A program made the position numbers and the translations under genes. From Aquifex aeolicus (GTDB taxonomy: Bacteria > Aquificota > Aquificia > Aquificales > Aquificaceae), in the NCBI GenBank assembly GCA_015661465.1, contig DQVZ01000266.1:1-6272 (forward strand): a stretch of 6,272 bases of DNA. Reading direction: 5' to 3'. Shown piece after piece: positions 5,904-6,272 of the stretch (position 1 is its first letter; every line of letters starts with the position of its first letter). Below the pieces are notes generated by a model. It was not told where the DNA came from and made no database searches. It saw only the letters and a program-made list of their open reading frames with translations.

Positions 5904-6272
5904 AATATTGGTTCACATTTGTTGTGCACCTGATGCTATTTACTTTCTAAAAAGGCTCAGGGAAGACTTCCCAGAAAGTGAAATTGTAGGATACTTTTAT
6001 GACCCTAACATTCACCCTTACGAAGAGTACAAGCTAAGGTATATTGAAACGGAAAGAATTTGCAGGGAACTGGGGATAAAACTTATAGAAGGAGAATACG
6101 ATGTGGAAAACTGGCTTCAAAAAGTAAAGGGATATGAACATGAACCGGAAAGGGGAGCCCGTTGTGAATTATGTTTTGACCACAGACTTAGGAAATCTGT
6201 GGAAGTTGCAAAGGAACTCGGTTGTAATTACCTTACAACTACTCTTTTAATGAGTCCAAAAAAAAGTATTCC
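5890..6272 (+). CDS. queH: Epoxyqueuosine reductase QueH, 5' part (3' end outside window)
   Basis: The frame is open to the window edge, giving 127 full codons of a family usually about 180-250 residues. QueH carries out the last step of queuosine synthesis, reducing epoxyqueuosine to queuosine at position 34 of tRNAs with GUN anticodons. It is unrelated to the cobalamin enzyme QueG. Landmarks are VHICCAPD with adjacent Cys11-Cys12, YDPNIHPYEEYKLR (37-50), and ERGARCELCFDHRLRKSVEVAKELG with Cys92 and Cys95. The CC and CxxC pairs are the cysteines that bind iron-sulfur/metal and carry out redox in this family. TTTLLMSPKKS matches the next conserved block. AGGAG at 5881-5885 precedes the ATG by 4 nt. 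The start lies within the hspR end (14-base overlap), so the two are translationally coupled and probably share the HspR-controlled promoter. Confidence 0.92.
   Translation, partial: MKKSKILVHICCAPDAIYFLKRLREDFPESEIVGYFYDPNIHPYEEYKLRYIETERICRELGIKLIEGEYDVENWLQKVKGYEHEPERGARCELCFDHRLRKSVEVAKELGCNYLTTTLLMSPKKSI

Overview
The window looks like part of a chromosome from a thermophilic bacterium, most likely of the Aquificales (Aquifex-like). This is an inference. It rests on lysine/glutamate-rich proteins, arginine codons that are nearly all AGA/AGG, heavy use of ATA for isoleucine, very tight gene packing, and an HtrA protease gene directly before a short sigma-70 family gene, an order I associate with Aquifex. 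No mobile elements, CRISPR arrays, tRNA or rRNA genes were seen.

Layout. Positions 1-531 (+) hold the 3' part of mnmA (tRNA 2-thiouridine synthase), cut by the left edge. Positions 532-641 form a gene-free convergent gap with an AU-rich imperfect hairpin that could terminate transcription in both directions. Positions 642-1085 (-) encode a small unrecognised soluble protein. It is divergent from a three-gene plus-strand block: htrA/deg (envelope serine protease with two PDZ domains), a sigma-70 family factor lacking region 1.1, and truB (tRNA pseudouridine-55 synthase). The three genes are separated by 10 bp and then by a TGATG stop/start overlap.

A 74-bp gap (4280-4353) separates truB from a second block: dnaJ, hspR and queH (cut by the right edge). 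This gap carries a near-consensus HAIR element (CTTGACA-N7-ACTCAAC), the known binding site of HspR. Its left arm contains a perfect TTGACA -35 hexamer. hspR is the second gene of the same block, so the local circuit can be read from the DNA: HspR represses dnaJ-hspR-queH and therefore itself. In the known HspR systems the DnaK chaperone acts as co-repressor.

The genes fall into two themes. One is protein quality control and stress response (HtrA, alternative sigma, DnaJ, HspR). The other is tRNA modification (MnmA for s2U34, TruB for psi55, QueH for queuosine-34). The most notable points are the HspR operator over the -35 box, an apparent internal duplication of about 31 residues in domain 3 of the sigma factor, a DnaJ without a real Gly/Phe-rich region, and queH translationally coupled to the heat-shock repressor. 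I did not find a wholly novel multi-gene system. The window is mostly a housekeeping/stress region with unusual details.
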